Numbered from the stretch's first letter, positions 8,627-19,025 are shown. The stretch is DNA of 47,126 bases from an uncultured Gammaproteobacteria bacterium (GCA_947259075.1 CAMYKQ010000057.1:199246-246371), one strand, 5' to 3'. Notes: a model not told the origin generated them from the letters alone. A program made the numbers and translations.

Positions 8627-9535
8627 ATGTCTAATTATAAGAAAACGCTTGCCATTAGCACGGGATTCTATTGTCTTCTGCTAGGCGCACCAGCCAGTCA
8701 AGCCGATTTTGCCCTTAATTGGGCGGCTCGGGGCGATATCTTCGGAGTAAACAACCCTGCTGCAAACTGCAATAGGGCTGAAGGCTCGGTGCAGTGCAGA
8801 ATTCAATCCGCCCAAGTAAGTATTCTCGATCCCGATAATACGCCTTTCTTGCAGGAACGCATTACCGGCAGCGACGGCCAGACGTACTATCACGTCATCG
8901 TCGGGCTTCCTACCGATAAATTCTCCCAAGAAACCTTCATACGCGCCGGCGGCACAGTGTGGGCACCCTCGTTTGTGAGCGCGGTTGGCTCTTCAAGCGG
9001 TGGCTCGTTCACTTTTCAAGGTTCTGGCCCCAGATCTACCGTCTTCAACAATCAAAGACCTCTGGACGCGGACGAAAATATTTCAGGCAACTCCACAGGT
9101 AATCCGAAACGCGTAGAGATGCGGCAGGTTAATAACGACGGCGAATTCTTTCAGGAATTCGTGAAAGAGAGCGTACTGGTAAGCACAGTTGGCGGCGTAA
9201 ATGTTTTCAACAACAAGCCTAGAATAACTCAAACTCTCAATAATGCCGATATCAGCGCCACCTTCGTCGCGGATATGCGGAATCTAAATTACGATGACAT
9301 AAATACCGGTGTTCCGATTACTAACACCATCGTATTTGCAGATGGTGCAGGTAATTTCGACATGGCGCTTGATGGGCAATTGGTCAACGTCACCGCCGGT
9401 AAATACCGTTGGGTACCCGGTACGGGTCCCGATCAAAGCAGTGGCACGTATCAATATCTTGAGGGTGGTTATGACCCTTATCTTGAAAATTGGCAGTCCT
9501 ACCGCAGTCCTACCGAAAACATTACTAAACGATGA
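8627..9535 (+). CDS. Exported protein of unknown family, paralogue B of the secretion cassette
   Basis: The 302-residue protein has a signal peptide (MSNYKKTLAISTGFYCLLLG, cleavage after about ASQA) and a mature start DFALNW that mirrors AFELNF of the protein at 887-2110. Shared blocks in the same order include GQTYYHVIVG, SQETFIRAGGTVW, GNSTGNPKRVEMR, PRITQTLNN, VADMRN, VTAGKYRW and GTYQYLEGGYD. It is about 100 residues shorter. I chose the ATG at 8627 because GATGAGG lies 4 nt before it; an in-frame ATG at 8618 would add three residues and overlaps that ribosome site. Base composition is more AT-rich than in the tps genes. The gene ends before a strong terminator. Function is unknown; homology and linkage suggest it works with, or is a substrate of, the same secretion and sulfation cassette. 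Confidence 0.75.
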   Translation: MSNYKKTLAISTGFYCLLLGAPASQADFALNWAARGDIFGVNNPAANCNRAEGSVQCRIQSAQVSILDPDNTPFLQERITGSDGQTYYHVIVGLPTDKFSQETFIRAGGTVWAPSFVSAVGSSSGGSFTFQGSGPRSTVFNNQRPLDADENISGNSTGNPKRVEMRQVNNDGEFFQEFVKESVLVSTVGGVNVFNNKPRITQTLNNADISATFVADMRNLNYDDINTGVPITNTIVFADGAGNFDMALDGQLVNVTAGKYRWVPGTGPDQSSGTYQYLEGGYDPYLENWQSYRSPTENITKR

Positions 9536-9575
9536 ACCATATCTCCCAGGCTAGTTAACGAGATGGCATCAAACG

Positions 9576-9606
9576 GAAAAAGGGGCTTAATGCCCCTTTT
9601 TCTTTT
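9576..9606. terminator. Bidirectional intrinsic terminator before metG
   Basis: GAAAAAGGGGC (9576-9586) and GCCCCTTTTTC (9592-9602) form a perfect 11-bp stem with a TTAAT loop, followed by TTTT on the plus strand and A-runs that give a U-tract on the minus strand. It closes the exported-protein transcript and insulates metG from the accessory block. Confidence 0.9.
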
Positions 9607-9717
9607 GCGGCATTCAATTGCAGTGAACACGCGGCCAAGACCGTCGCATCATACTTCAGCGCTTGGGGTATACTTTGACCCTTTGTAATTTACTGAACAA
9701 TTGCCGCGACTGAGAAT

Positions 9718-11742
9718 ATGAACGCCACCCAACGCACCATCCTGGTCACCAGCGCCTTACCCTACGCCAATGGCCCCATCCACCTCGGTCATTTGGTGGA
9801 ATACATTCAAACTGACATCTGGGTGCGCTTCCAAAAAATGCGGGGGCACCGCTGCAGCTATGTCTGCGCCGACGACGCCCACGGCACCCCGATCATGCTG
9901 CGCGCCCAGCAGGAGGGCATCTCGCCCGAAACCCTGATCGCGCGCATCGGTGAAGAACACCGCGCCGATTTCGCCGGTTTCGCCATCGACTTCGACAACT
10001 ACCACAGCACCCACTCGCCGGAAAATCGCGAGCTCGCCAGCCTGATTTACAATCGCCTGCGTGAACAAGGGCACATCAGCACACGGACCATCACCCAAGC
10101 TTTTGATCCGGAAAAACAGATGTTTTTGCCGGATCGCTTCATCAAGGGCGAATGCCCGCGCTGCGGCGCAGCCGATCAATACGGCGACAGTTGCGAGGTA
10201 TGTGGCGCCACGTATTCACCCTCGGATTTGAAAAATGCCGTCTCCGCCCTCTCTGGCGCACGGCCCATCGAAAAAGAATCGCTGCACCATTTCTTCAAAC
10301 TCGGTGAGTTTAGTGACATGTTGCGCCGCTGGACCAGCGGCGGCCACCTGCAGCCAGAGGTCTCCAACAAACTCAATGAATGGTTCGAGGCCGGCTTGCA
10401 GGAATGGGATATTTCGCGCGACGCGCCCTACTTCGGCTTTGAAATCCCCGGGGCGCCGGGCAAATATTTCTATGTGTGGCTCGACGCGCCCATCGGCTAT
10501 ATGGCCAGTTTCAAGGCCTACTGCGCGCGCAGCGGTTTATCCTTCGACGATTACTGGGCCAAAGACAGCAAAGCGGAACTGTATCACTTCATCGGTAAAG
10601 ACATCGTCTACTTCCACGCCTTGTTCTGGCCCGCGATGCTGGAAGGCGCGGGCTTTCGCACGCCCACGGCGATCTTCGCCCACGGTTTTCTCACGGTCAA
10701 CGGCCAAAAGATGTCGAAATCTCGCGGCACCTTCATCAAGGCGCGCAGCTACCTCGACCAGCTCAACCCGGAATACTTGCGCTATTACTTCGCCGCCAAA
10801 TTGAGCAGCGGCGTCGATGACCTCGACCTGAATTTGGACGACTTCGCCCAACGCGTGAACGCGGATTTAGTGGGCAAGGTGGTGAATATCGCCAGCCGCT
10901 GCGCCGGCTTCATCAGCAAACGCTTCGACGGACGCCTCTCGGCCAACCTGGCCGACGCCGCGCTGTATCAAGAATTCACCGCCGCGAGCGAGGCCATCGC
11001 CGCCAGCTACGAAGGCCGCGACTACAGCCGCGCGGTGCGCGAAATCATGGCCCTCGCCGACCGCGCCAATCAATACATCGACGAGAAAAAACCTTGGGTC
11101 ATCGCTAAAGAGGCCGGCCGCGAGGCTGAACTCCAAGCCGTATGCAGCCTCGGCCTCAATCTTTTCCGCGCGCTCATCACCTATTTAAAACCCGTGCTGC
11201 CACGCACCGCCGCGCTCGCCGAGCATTTTTTGCAGTGCGGTGAACTCCAGTGGGACAGTCCGCGCACGCCATTGCTCGATCATGCCATCGCCCCTTTTCA
11301 AGCACTGATGACCCGCGTCGAAGCCCCACAGGTACAGGCCATGCTCGACGCCTCCAAGGAAAATCTGCAAGCCACCGCGGTCTCTGATAAATCCGCGGCG
11401 TCGGAGCCCATATTAGCGACCATCAGCTACGACGACTTCGCCAAGATTGATCTGCGTGTCGCCCGCATCGTCGCCGCCGAGGCCGTGGCGGAGGCGGATA
11501 AATTGCTGCGCTTGACCCTGGACCTGGGCGGCGAACAACGCCATGTCTTCGCCGGCATCAAATCCGCTTACAGCGCCGAGCAGCTGGTGGGCAAACACAC
11601 GCTAATGGTAGCCAATCTCGCGCCGCGCGAGATGCGTTTCGGCGTTTCCGAAGGCATGGTGCTCGCCGCCGGGCCGGGCGGCAAAGACATCTGGCTGCTG
11701 GAACCGCACGCCGGTGCTCAAGCGGGCATGCGGATCAAATAA
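9718..11742 (+). CDS. metG: Methionine--tRNA ligase
   Basis: The 674-residue class I synthetase charges tRNA-Met in the cytoplasm. The N-terminus contains the HIGH-type signature in [16 protein letters not shown]. The connecting peptide has the four-Cys zinc knuckle CPRCG...CEVCG, and the second ATP site appears as [12 protein letters not shown]. An anticodon-binding helical domain follows. The C-terminal about 110 residues ([15 protein letters not shown]...[25 protein letters not shown]) form the appended tRNA-binding/dimerisation domain typical of the long bacterial MetG. Length matches the E. coli-type enzyme. The downstream neighbour is the rsx operon, a common gammaproteobacterial order. 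Confidence 0.97.
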   Translation: MNATQRTILVTSALPYANGPIHLGHLVEYIQTDIWVRFQKMRGHRCSYVCADDAHGTPIMLRAQQEGISPETLIARIGEEHRADFAGFAIDFDNYHSTHSPENRELASLIYNRLREQGHISTRTITQAFDPEKQMFLPDRFIKGECPRCGAADQYGDSCEVCGATYSPSDLKNAVSALSGARPIEKESLHHFFKLGEFSDMLRRWTSGGHLQPEVSNKLNEWFEAGLQEWDISRDAPYFGFEIPGAPGKYFYVWLDAPIGYMASFKAYCARSGLSFDDYWAKDSKAELYHFIGKDIVYFHALFWPAMLEGAGFRTPTAIFAHGFLTVNGQKMSKSRGTFIKARSYLDQLNPEYLRYYFAAKLSSGVDDLDLNLDDFAQRVNADLVGKVVNIASRCAGFISKRFDGRLSANLADAALYQEFTAASEAIAASYEGRDYSRAVREIMALADRANQYIDEKKPWVIAKEAGREAELQAVCSLGLNLFRALITYLKPVLPRTAALAEHFLQCGELQWDSPRTPLLDHAIAPFQALMTRVEAPQVQAMLDASKENLQATAVSDKSAASEPILATISYDDFAKIDLRVARIVAAEAVAEADKLLRLTLDLGGEQRHVFAGIKSAYSAEQLVGKHTLMVANLAPREMRFGVSEGMVLAAGPGGKDIWLLEPHAGAQAGMRIK

Positions 11743-11954
11743 AATCAACGCGCAATCATGCTTTCTATAAGCCTGCCGTCTTTACATATACGAAACTTGT
11801 CTAAATCATCGCCATCAACTTATGGTTTAATATTATGCCTTGATGTCATTGGGCAGAATACGGATCGATAAAATCCGCCGAGTGTCCCCGTTTAAACCCG
11901 AGATAGCGGTCGAACAACGTGGGGCGCATTTGAGATAGGAATTAAGCCAAGCTC

Positions 11955-12536
11955 ATGTCCGAATACGCCTTATTGCTGGTGAGCACCGTGCTGGTCAATA
12001 ACTTCGTCCTGGTGAAGTTCTTGGGCCTGTGTCCGTTCATGGGTGTATCACGCAAACTGGAAACCGCCACGGGCATGGCGCTCGCCACCACCTTCGTGCT
12101 CACCCTCTCCTCGGTGTGCAGCTACATCGCCAATGAATACTTGCTGGCGCCGCTGGGCCTGGAATACCTGCGCACCATCACCTTCATTTTGGTGATCGCC
12201 GTCGTCGTCCAATTCACCGAGATGGTCATCCACAAATCCAGCCCGCTGCTCTATCAAGTGCTGGGTATTTTCCTGCCGCTCATCACCACCAACTGCGCGG
12301 TGCTGGGCGTGGCCCTGCTCAACGTGCAGGCGCAACACAGCTTCATGCATTCCTTGGTCTATGGCTTCGGCGCCGCTGTGGGTTTTTCCTTGGTGCTGAT
12401 CCTCTTCGCCGCGATGCGCGAACGCATCGCCGCCGCCGACGTGCCCGTGCCCTTCCGCGGCGCGGCCATTGGTTTAATCACGGCGGGTTTGATGTCCATG
12501 GCCTTCATGGGCTTCTCCGGTCTGGTCAGAGGTTAG
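11955..12536 (+). CDS. rsxA: Rnf/Rsx electron transport complex subunit A
   Basis: The 193-residue membrane protein has about six hydrophobic helices and the family signature [24 protein letters not shown] near the N-terminus. RsxA and RsxE are homologous and pack together in the membrane core of the Rnf complex, which moves electrons between NADH and ferredoxin coupled to ion flow (in E. coli, Rsx also keeps SoxR reduced). It is the first gene of a tight six-gene operon and ends 6 bp before rsxB. Confidence 0.96.
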   Translation: MSEYALLLVSTVLVNNFVLVKFLGLCPFMGVSRKLETATGMALATTFVLTLSSVCSYIANEYLLAPLGLEYLRTITFILVIAVVVQFTEMVIHKSSPLLYQVLGIFLPLITTNCAVLGVALLNVQAQHSFMHSLVYGFGAAVGFSLVLILFAAMRERIAAADVPVPFRGAAIGLITAGLMSMAFMGFSGLVRG

Positions 12537-12542
12537 GCTGCC

Positions 12543-13106
12543 ATGTTTGAAGCAATCATCGCGCTCGCGATCCTGGCGCTGGTCTTCGGCCTCGTCCTCG
12601 GCTTCGCCGCCATCCGCTTCAAAGTGGAAGGCGATCCGCTCGCCGACAAGATCGACGCCATTCTCCCGCAGACCCAATGCGGCCAGTGTGGTTTTCCCGG
12701 CTGCCGGCCCTATGCCGAGGCGATCGCCAAGGGCGAAGCGGACATCAACCAATGCCCGCCGGGCGGTGAGGCGGGTGTGCATGCCCTGGCTGAGTTGCTG
12801 GGCGTGGACCCGAAACCGCTCAACCCCGAGAACGGCGAGGCCAAGCCCGAAAAAACCGTAGCCGTCATCGATGAAGCGACCTGCATCGGCTGCACCTTGT
12901 GTATCCAGGCCTGCCCGGTGGACGCCATCCTCGGCGCGGCCAAACAAATGCACACCATCATCGAGAAAGAATGCACGGGCTGCGAACTGTGCGTCGCCCC
13001 CTGCCCAGTGGACTGCATCACCATGGTGCCGCTGAAACAAAGCATCGACACCTGGCAATGGCCTTCACCCGAAGAACAAGCCAAGAATGCGAGAAAGCAG
13101 GCATGA
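12543..13106 (+). CDS. rsxB: Rnf/Rsx complex subunit B (multi 4Fe-4S ferredoxin-like)
   Basis: The 187-residue subunit has one N-terminal membrane anchor ([21 protein letters not shown]). Next comes a four-Cys cluster motif of the Fer4 type (CGQCGFPGC...C at about 40-65) and two bacterial ferredoxin motifs, [16 protein letters not shown] and [15 protein letters not shown]. It acts as the entry or relay for electrons from ferredoxin on the cytoplasmic face. Its stop overlaps the start of rsxC (ATGA), indicating translational coupling. Confidence 0.96.
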   Translation: MFEAIIALAILALVFGLVLGFAAIRFKVEGDPLADKIDAILPQTQCGQCGFPGCRPYAEAIAKGEADINQCPPGGEAGVHALAELLGVDPKPLNPENGEAKPEKTVAVIDEATCIGCTLCIQACPVDAILGAAKQMHTIIEKECTGCELCVAPCPVDCITMVPLKQSIDTWQWPSPEEQAKNARKQA

Positions 13107-14701
13107 GTGTCCGCCTGTGGCGTTTTAACGGCGGCGTGCATCCGCCGCAGCACAAAGCCGAATCCACCACGGAGGCCCTGCGCGCCGCGCGTTTACCGAA
13201 ACGCTTGATCTTGCCGCTGCACCAGCACATCGGCGAGGCGGCCGAGCCGGTGGTCAACATCGGCGACACCGTGCTCAAAGGCCAATTGATCGCGCGCGCC
13301 AAAGGCTATGTCAGCGCCGCGGTGCATGCCCCCAGCTCGGGCACGGTCAGCGACATCGGCGACTACCCCGTGCCGCACCCCTCCGGCATGAGCGCCAGCT
13401 GCATCGTCATCCAAACCGACGGCGAAGACCGCTGGGGCGAACGCCCGGACTACGGCGATTACACCCAAATCGACCCCAGCCATCTGCGCAATATGATCCG
13501 TGATGCCGGCATCGTCGGCCTCGGCGGCGCGGGCTTTCCCTCGTTCATCAAGCTCAACCCCGGCTCGCGCAAACACATCGACACACTGATTCTCAACGGC
13601 GTGGAATGCGAGCCCTATATCACCTGCGACGATATGCTGATGCGCGAACGCCCGCGGGAGATCATCGCCGGCATCCGCATCATGCAACACGCGCTGCACG
13701 CCCGCGAATGCCTCATCGCCGTGGAAGACAACAAACCGGCGGCCTATCGCATCATGTGCGAGGCCATCGCGAAGGAAGCGGGCATACGCGTCGCCCTCTG
13801 CCCCACCATTTATCCGCAAGGCAGTGAGAAGCAGCTCATCAAAGTGCTCACCGGCAAGGAATCGCCCAGCAACGGCCTGCCCATCGACATCGGCGTGGTG
13901 CTGCACAATGTCGGCACCGCCTACGCGGTGCATCGCGCCATTCAGCACGGCGAACCGCTGATCTCGCGCACCGTCACCGTCACCGGCGGCGCCGTGGCGC
14001 AACCGCGTAATGTAGACGTCTTGTTCGGCACGCCGGTAATCGATCTGCTCGACGAATGCGGCGCCGACCTCGGCCAGGCCGACCGGCTGCTGATGGGCGG
14101 CCCGATGATGGGCTTCGCCCTGCACAGCATGAACGTGCCGGTGATTAAAACCACCAACTGCGTGCTCGCCACCACGCCGGCGCAAACGCCCGCGCCGCGC
14201 GACGCACTGCCCTGCATCCGCTGCGGCGCCTGCATGGACGCCTGCCCGGTGCATCTGCTGCCGCAGCAACTCTACTGGCACGCCCACGCCAAGGAGTTCG
14301 ACAAAACCCAGACCTATAATCTTTTCGACTGCATCGAATGCGGCTGCTGCGCCTACGTCTGCCCCAGTCAAATCCCGCTGGTGCAATACTACCGCTACGC
14401 CAAGGCGGAAATCTGGGCGCAGGAACGCGATAAAGAAAAAGCGGATCTCGCGCGCAAGCGCCACGACTTCCGCCAGGAACGCATCGAGCGCGAAAAGGCC
14501 GAACGCGCCGCGCGCTTGCACAAAAAAAAGACCGAAACCGTCACGGCGGATAAAACCGAAGCTAAACCCAGCGCGGGTGATGAACCCAAGGCCGCCATCC
14601 TCGCCGCGATCGAACGCGCCAAGGCCAAGCGGGAAGCGGCGGCCACCGCGGCGGAATCCAGCGAAGAAAAACCCGGCCAGCCACCCGATGGCGGCACCTG
14701 A
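13103..14701 (+). CDS. rsxC: Rnf/Rsx complex subunit C
   Basis: The 532-residue subunit is the peripheral NADH/FMN-binding, NuoF-like part of the complex. The start at 13103 ([15 protein letters not shown]) matches the family N-terminus and overlaps the rsxB stop by 4 bp; a longer reading frame opens upstream but only inside rsxB. The glycine-rich nucleotide site [15 protein letters not shown] is present. Two 4Fe-4S motifs follow: [12 protein letters not shown] (first Cys at 371) and [12 protein letters not shown]. The C-terminal tail of about 100 residues is a charged Lys/Ala/Glu helix. Such tails vary greatly in length between species, and this one is short compared with E. coli RsxC. Confidence 0.96.
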   Translation: MSVRLWRFNGGVHPPQHKAESTTEALRAARLPKRLILPLHQHIGEAAEPVVNIGDTVLKGQLIARAKGYVSAAVHAPSSGTVSDIGDYPVPHPSGMSASCIVIQTDGEDRWGERPDYGDYTQIDPSHLRNMIRDAGIVGLGGAGFPSFIKLNPGSRKHIDTLILNGVECEPYITCDDMLMRERPREIIAGIRIMQHALHARECLIAVEDNKPAAYRIMCEAIAKEAGIRVALCPTIYPQGSEKQLIKVLTGKESPSNGLPIDIGVVLHNVGTAYAVHRAIQHGEPLISRTVTVTGGAVAQPRNVDVLFGTPVIDLLDECGADLGQADRLLMGGPMMGFALHSMNVPVIKTTNCVLATTPAQTPAPRDALPCIRCGACMDACPVHLLPQQLYWHAHAKEFDKTQTYNLFDCIECGCCAYVCPSQIPLVQYYRYAKAEIWAQERDKEKADLARKRHDFRQERIEREKAERAARLHKKKTETVTADKTEAKPSAGDEPKAAILAAIERAKAKREAAATAAESSEEKPGQPPDGGT

Positions 14702-14785
14702 AAAAACCGCATGCCTCCAAGTTCGTTACCAAACCTGCGCATGATGTATCCTTTGCCCTACTCAAAATAACACCAGACTATCCCC

Positions 14786-15823
14786 ATGCCCTTGCACACA
14801 CCGACTTCGCCACACATCCACTCCGGCATCACCGTCACCACGGTGATGCTGCGCGTGCTGCTGGCGCTGGTGCCGGGCATCGCGGCGTACATCTGGCTGT
14901 TCGGCACCGGCGTGCTCATCAACATCGTGCTCGCCATGGTGTTCGCCCTCGGCGCCGAGGCCGTGATGCTCAAACTGCGCGGCCGGCCGCTGCTGCCCTT
15001 CTTGACCGATGGCAGCGTGGTGGTCACCGCCGTGCTGTTCGCGCTCACCCTGCCGCCGCTGGCGCCGTGGTGGCTGAGTTTCCTCGGCATTCTTTTCGCC
15101 GTGGTGATAGGCAAACACCTGTTCGGCGGCCTGGGGCACAATCCCTTCAACCCCGCCATGCTCGGCTACGTCATGCTGCTCATCTCCTTCCCGCGCGAGA
15201 TGACGATGTGGGCGCCGCCGTTGAGCCTCGCCACGCATCCCCTCGCCTTCGCCGACACCTTGGCCTATGTCTTTCTGGGCCACTTACCGGACGCGCTTTC
15301 TTTAGATGCGGTGACCATGGCCACGCCGCTGGATCACGTCAAAACCGAGGTGAGCCGCAGTCACGAGATCAGCGCGGTGATGAGCGGCAGCCCGCTGTTC
15401 GGCACCCTGGCGGGCACGGGTTGGGAATGGCTGGGTCTCGCTTATCTCGCCGGCGGTCTGTGGCTGATAAAGAAACGCATCATCGGCTGGCAGATTCCGG
15501 CGGCGATGCTCGGCGCGCTGGCGCTCATGGCCGCGATTTTTTACGCGGTGGACAACGCGCGTTATGCCTCGCCGCTGTTTCACCTGCTCAGCGGCGGCGC
15601 CCTGCTCGGCGCCTTCTTCATCGCCACCGACCCGGTGACCGCCGCCACCACCCCGCGCGGGCGCTTGTACTACGGCGCGGGCATCGGCGTGCTTGTTTAT
15701 GTGATCCGCACCTGGGGCGGCTACCCCGACGCCGTGGCCTTCGCGGTGTTGCTGATGAACATCGCCGCGCCCACCATCGACCATTACACCCAGCCGCGGG
15801 TGTTCGGCCACCGCAAGGACTGA
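14786..15823 (+). CDS. rsxD: Rnf/Rsx complex subunit D
   Basis: The 345-residue integral membrane subunit is homologous to NqrB. Multiple hydrophobic helices and the family blocks NPFNPAMLGYVMLLISFP and GAFFIATDPVTAATTP are visible. The Thr that carries covalent FMN in this family lies in VTMATPLDHVKT; by count it is T180. An 84-bp gap after rsxC is the longest in the operon, but I see no terminator there. The C-terminus PRVFGHRKD closely matches the E. coli pattern. Confidence 0.95.
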   Translation: MPLHTPTSPHIHSGITVTTVMLRVLLALVPGIAAYIWLFGTGVLINIVLAMVFALGAEAVMLKLRGRPLLPFLTDGSVVVTAVLFALTLPPLAPWWLSFLGILFAVVIGKHLFGGLGHNPFNPAMLGYVMLLISFPREMTMWAPPLSLATHPLAFADTLAYVFLGHLPDALSLDAVTMATPLDHVKTEVSRSHEISAVMSGSPLFGTLAGTGWEWLGLAYLAGGLWLIKKRIIGWQIPAAMLGALALMAAIFYAVDNARYASPLFHLLSGGALLGAFFIATDPVTAATTPRGRLYYGAGIGVLVYVIRTWGGYPDAVAFAVLLMNIAAPTIDHYTQPRVFGHRKD

Positions 15824-15827
15824 ACAC

Positions 15828-16469
15828 ATGCTGGCCAAACACATGATGAAAACGGGTTTACTGCTGGGACTGTTCGCCATCGTCGGCACCGCCATCGTCG
15901 CCGTCACCTTCGATGGCACCGCCGAGAAAATCGCCGACAATGAACGGGAGTTTCTGCTGCGCAGCCTGCACGGTTTGATTCCCGAGCGGTTGCACGACAA
16001 CGACATCTACGCCGATATGCTCCGCGTCACCGACCCCGCGCTGCTCGGCACCCGCGACCCGGTGCCGGTCTACCGCGCCCGCAAGGACGGTGCGCCGGTG
16101 GCCCTGGCCCTCACCCCGGTCGCGCCGGACGGCTATAGCGGCGACATCAAATTGCTGGTGGCCATCGCCGCCGACGGCACGCTGCTGGGGGTGCGCGTGG
16201 TCTCGCACAAAGAAACGCCGGGTTTGGGTGACACCATCGAGATCGCACGCTCGCCGTGGATCACCGCCTTCGACGGCCGCTCGCTCGCCAATCCCGGCGA
16301 AGCGGGCTGGCACGTGAAAAAGGACGGCGGCATCTTCGACCAATTCACCGGCGCCACCATCAGCCCGCGCGCGGTGGTCAAGGCGGTGCGCAAAAGCTTA
16401 CAATACTTCGCCGCTCATCAAGACGCGCTGTTCGCGGCGCCCACCACGGAGGCCCAGCCCCATGGCTGA
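15828..16469 (+). CDS. rsxG: Rnf/Rsx complex subunit G
   Basis: The 213-residue subunit has one N-terminal transmembrane helix and a periplasmic FMN-binding domain. The flavinylation motif appears as [12 protein letters not shown], where the Thr of the S/T-GAT motif receives FMN. The block [10 protein letters not shown], conserved in NqrC/RnfG, is also present. It starts 4 bp after rsxD and overlaps rsxE by 8 bp, so the whole set is translated as a coupled unit. Confidence 0.95.
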   Translation: MLAKHMMKTGLLLGLFAIVGTAIVAVTFDGTAEKIADNEREFLLRSLHGLIPERLHDNDIYADMLRVTDPALLGTRDPVPVYRARKDGAPVALALTPVAPDGYSGDIKLLVAIAADGTLLGVRVVSHKETPGLGDTIEIARSPWITAFDGRSLANPGEAGWHVKKDGGIFDQFTGATISPRAVVKAVRKSLQYFAAHQDALFAAPTTEAQPHG

Positions 16470-17154
16470 AAAAACCTACGGCAGCATCGTTCGCGACGGT
16501 CTGTGGACCAACAACCCCGCCCTGGTGCAAATCCTCGGACTCTGCCCCCTGCTGGCCGTCAGCTCCACCGTGGTCAACAGCCTTGCCCTGGGCCTGGCCA
16601 CCGCGCTCACCATGGCGCTGGCCAATCTCATCGTGTCCCTGATCCGCAATTACGTCTCGCCCGAAATCCGCATCCCGGTGTTCGTGATGATCATCGCCTG
16701 CATCGTCACCGCCATCGAGCTGGCGATGAACGCATATATGCACGAGCTCTATCTCATCCTCGGCATCTTCATCCCGCTCATCGTCACCAACTGCAACATC
16801 CTCGCGCGCGCCGAGGCCTTCGCCTCCAAAAACGCGCCCGTGCCCGCCCTGCTCGACGGCCTGTTCATGGGCCTGGGCTTCACCGCAGTGCTGGTCGCGC
16901 TGGGCGCCATGCGTGAAGTGCTGGGCAAAGGCACGCTGATGGCGCAGGCCCAGCTCATGTTCGGCGACGGCGCGCAGTGGATGACCCTCACCCTGCTCGA
17001 CGACTATCGCGGCTTCCTGCTGGCCATGCTGCCGCCCGGCGCCTTCATCGGCCTGGGGCTGCTCATCGCCTTGAAAAACATCATCGACGCCCGCGGCAAA
17101 AAGAAAACCGCGCCCGCCGCCGCCCATGCCGCCCAGACGGCGCAAGCCGCTTAA
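16462..17154 (+). CDS. rsxE: Rnf/Rsx complex subunit E
   Basis: The 230-residue membrane protein resembles RsxA (compare [23 protein letters not shown] with the RsxA signature) and has about six helices. Blocks such as [18 protein letters not shown] and [13 protein letters not shown] are typical of RsxE. The C-terminal tail is Ala/Lys-rich and low-complexity. It is the last rsx gene; nth follows after 38 bp. No rnfH gene is present in the cluster. Confidence 0.95.
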   Translation: MAEKTYGSIVRDGLWTNNPALVQILGLCPLLAVSSTVVNSLALGLATALTMALANLIVSLIRNYVSPEIRIPVFVMIIACIVTAIELAMNAYMHELYLILGIFIPLIVTNCNILARAEAFASKNAPVPALLDGLFMGLGFTAVLVALGAMREVLGKGTLMAQAQLMFGDGAQWMTLTLLDDYRGFLLAMLPPGAFIGLGLLIALKNIIDARGKKKTAPAAAHAAQTAQAA

Positions 17155-17192
17155 GCATGCGGCACGGTGCGGCCTGATCGCGCAGGCACGGC

Positions 17193-17831
17193 ATGAATGC
17201 GCAAAAACGCCTGGCGATCTTCGCGCGCTTCAAGGCCGCCAACCCCAAACCGACCACGGAACTGAATTACCGCACGCCGTTTGAATTGCTGGTGGCCGTC
17301 ATCCTCTCCGCGCAAGCCACCGACAAGGGCGTGAACAAGGCCACGGAGAAACTCTTCAAGGCCGCCCGCACCCCGCAAGCCATATTGAAGCTCGGTGAAG
17401 CGGGCTTGAAAGACCACATCAAAACCATCGGCCTGTTCAACAGCAAGGCGAAAAACATCATCGCCACCTGCCAGATGCTGGTGGAACGGCATCACGGCAA
17501 GGTCCCCAACACGCGCGAAGCCCTCGAAGCCCTGCCCGGCGTCGGCCGCAAAACCGCGAATGTGATACTCAACACCGCCTTCGGCCAGCCCACCATCGCG
17601 GTGGACACCCACATCTTCCGCGTCACCAATCGCATCGGCCTGGCCGCGGGCAAAACCCCGCTGGCGGTGGAAAAACAATTGCTGAAAAACGTGCCCGAAG
17701 CATACCGGCACGACGCCCATCACTGGCTGATCCTGCATGGCCGTTATGTCTGCGTCGCGCGCAAACCCAAATGCCCGGCCTGTCTGATTCACGACCTGTG
17801 CGAATACCGCGCCAAGACCCCGGCTGCTTGA
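17193..17831 (+). CDS. nth: Endonuclease III
   Basis: The 212-residue DNA glycosylase/AP lyase removes oxidised pyrimidines. The helix-hairpin-helix LPGVGRKTANVIL contains the catalytic Lys at exactly position 120, and the catalytic Asp is D138 in IAVDTHIFRV, the same numbers as in E. coli Nth. The C-terminal 4Fe-4S loop is complete (C-x6-C-x2-C-x5-C, CVARKPKCPACLIHDLC). Linkage of nth directly behind rsxABCDGE is widespread in gammaproteobacteria. Confidence 0.97.
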   Translation: MNAQKRLAIFARFKAANPKPTTELNYRTPFELLVAVILSAQATDKGVNKATEKLFKAARTPQAILKLGEAGLKDHIKTIGLFNSKAKNIIATCQMLVERHHGKVPNTREALEALPGVGRKTANVILNTAFGQPTIAVDTHIFRVTNRIGLAAGKTPLAVEKQLLKNVPEAYRHDAHHWLILHGRYVCVARKPKCPACLIHDLCEYRAKTPAA

Positions 17832-17852
17832 GCCGCCACGAAGGAGGAATAC

Positions 17853-18281
17853 ATGATTTTTTCCCAAGACCGTAACGAACTGCGTCAGGTATTCATCGAC
17901 AGCTGGCGCAAATTCCGCGCGGGTGAAACCCTGCAACCCTTGGAGCAATTGATCGCCCAAGCCATCAAGGCCCACCCCGAATACCACGCGCTCTTCGACG
18001 ACCCGCAGGCAGCGCAAGACCAGGACTACACCCCGGAGATGGGGCAATCCAATCCCTTTTTGCACTTGGGCCTGCACATCGCCGTGCAGGAACAAATCGC
18101 CGCCGACCGCCCGGCGGGCATCCGCGAACTCTATCAAAAACTCGCCGCGCGCAGCGGCGACGCCCACGACAGCGATCATCGCATCGCCGAGTGCATGGCC
18201 GAGGCGCTCTGGAGCGCGCAACGCAGCGGCAGCGAGCCCGACGAACAGGTGTATCTGGAATGCGTGAGAAAATTGCGTTGA
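17853..18281 (+). CDS. DUF1841 family protein
   Basis: The 142-residue cytoplasmic protein starts MIFSQDRNELRQVFIDSWRK and contains NPFLHLGLHIAVQEQ followed by DRPAGIR, which is the DUF1841 signature. The family is of unknown function and is often found right after nth, as here (gap 21 bp). A strong GGAGG ribosome site precedes the start. No catalytic motif is apparent. Confidence 0.88.
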   Translation: MIFSQDRNELRQVFIDSWRKFRAGETLQPLEQLIAQAIKAHPEYHALFDDPQAAQDQDYTPEMGQSNPFLHLGLHIAVQEQIAADRPAGIRELYQKLAARSGDAHDSDHRIAECMAEALWSAQRSGSEPDEQVYLECVRKLR

Positions 18282-18296
18282 TGCGCGGGACGGATC

Positions 18297-18755
18297 ATGG
18301 ATAAAAAAACCAAATCCCTGCTTACACTCGCCGCGCTGGCCACGGCCCTGCTACTCTCGTATTTCGTCAGCGAGCCGCCGCCCGCAACACAACCCGTCAA
18401 TGGCAGCGCGGGGCTGTCCAAGGGCGACGACGCCATCACCACGGCCTTTCGTGAACGCCGCTCCGATGTCTGGGTGGAGACACAGGGCACGGTCATAAAA
18501 ATATTGAGCGACGATAACGAAGGCTCACGCCACCAGCGCTTCATACTGCGCCTGGGATCAAACCACACTGTATTGGTCGCGCACAACATCGACCTCGCCC
18601 CGCGCATCGACGAACTGAAAGTGGGTGACACGGTAAACCTGCGCGGCGAATACGAATGGAACGAACGCGGCGGCGTGATTCACTGGACCCATCACGACCC
18701 GCAAGGACGGCATGAGGGTGGGTGGATACGGCATGAGGGGGAGACTTATCAGTAA
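18297..18755 (+). CDS. DUF3465 domain protein, exported or membrane-anchored
   Basis: The 152-residue product has an N-terminal hydrophobic segment (LLTLAALATALLLSYFVS) acting as a signal or anchor. The small beta-rich domain that follows contains LAPRIDELKVGDTVNLRGEYEWNERGGVIHWTHHDP, which I recognise as the DUF3465 pattern; it looks like an OB-fold, but that is an inference. It is probably the last gene of the rsx-nth run; the intergenic stretch behind it is distinctly AT-richer. Confidence 0.78.
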   Translation: MDKKTKSLLTLAALATALLLSYFVSEPPPATQPVNGSAGLSKGDDAITTAFRERRSDVWVETQGTVIKILSDDNEGSRHQRFILRLGSNHTVLVAHNIDLAPRIDELKVGDTVNLRGEYEWNERGGVIHWTHHDPQGRHEGGWIRHEGETYQ

Positions 18756-18996
18756 GGGATGTGGCGTGTGGGTTAGTATTCATTTGTAGTAGCACCAGCT
18801 CGCGCTGAAAATCCGCGCCAGGTAAATCTGAGTTTTTATGTGGACTGAATTCTCCTAGTTCGGTCATTTGCAGCAAGTAGCCTGGTTAAGGCTTCCGAAC
18901 GCTGCGCATCCCCGATTACGTGTCTCCATGCACAGCAGGCTCCCTACGGATGATCTATAACAGAAGCATACCTGCTTTCTGGATAATCAATATTAA
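18756..18996. other. AT-richer intergenic stretch at the left edge of the retron island
   Basis: No coding region with family character is visible here. Base composition drops clearly from that of the rsx-nth genes. This is the likely left junction of the inserted retron locus. I found no attachment-site repeat shared with the right side (20870-21001). Confidence 0.5.
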
Positions 18997-19025
18997 TTGA
19001 CTCACAGTCACATTTATGCTCTAAT
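18997..19025 (+). promoter_or_regulatory. Strong sigma-70 promoter for the retron leader
   Basis: TTGACT (18997-19002), a spacer of exactly 17 bp and TCTAAT (19020-19025) give 5 of 6 matches at each hexamer. TGC just before the -10 adds an extended -10 element. The predicted start at about 19031-19034 falls right at the first base-paired leader element and about 310 nt before the first start codon, which fits production of a structured RNA. Confidence 0.7.

Noticed and set aside
12899-13102. Upstream extension of the rsxC frame
   Set aside because: It lies within rsxB and is not family-like. The ATG at 13103 overlaps the rsxB stop and gives the conserved N-terminus.
13193-14521. Long open frame antisense to rsxC (442 codons)
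   Set aside because: The plus strand encodes a clear RsxC with Fe-S motifs. The antisense translation is His/Ala/Asp-rich shadow sequence.
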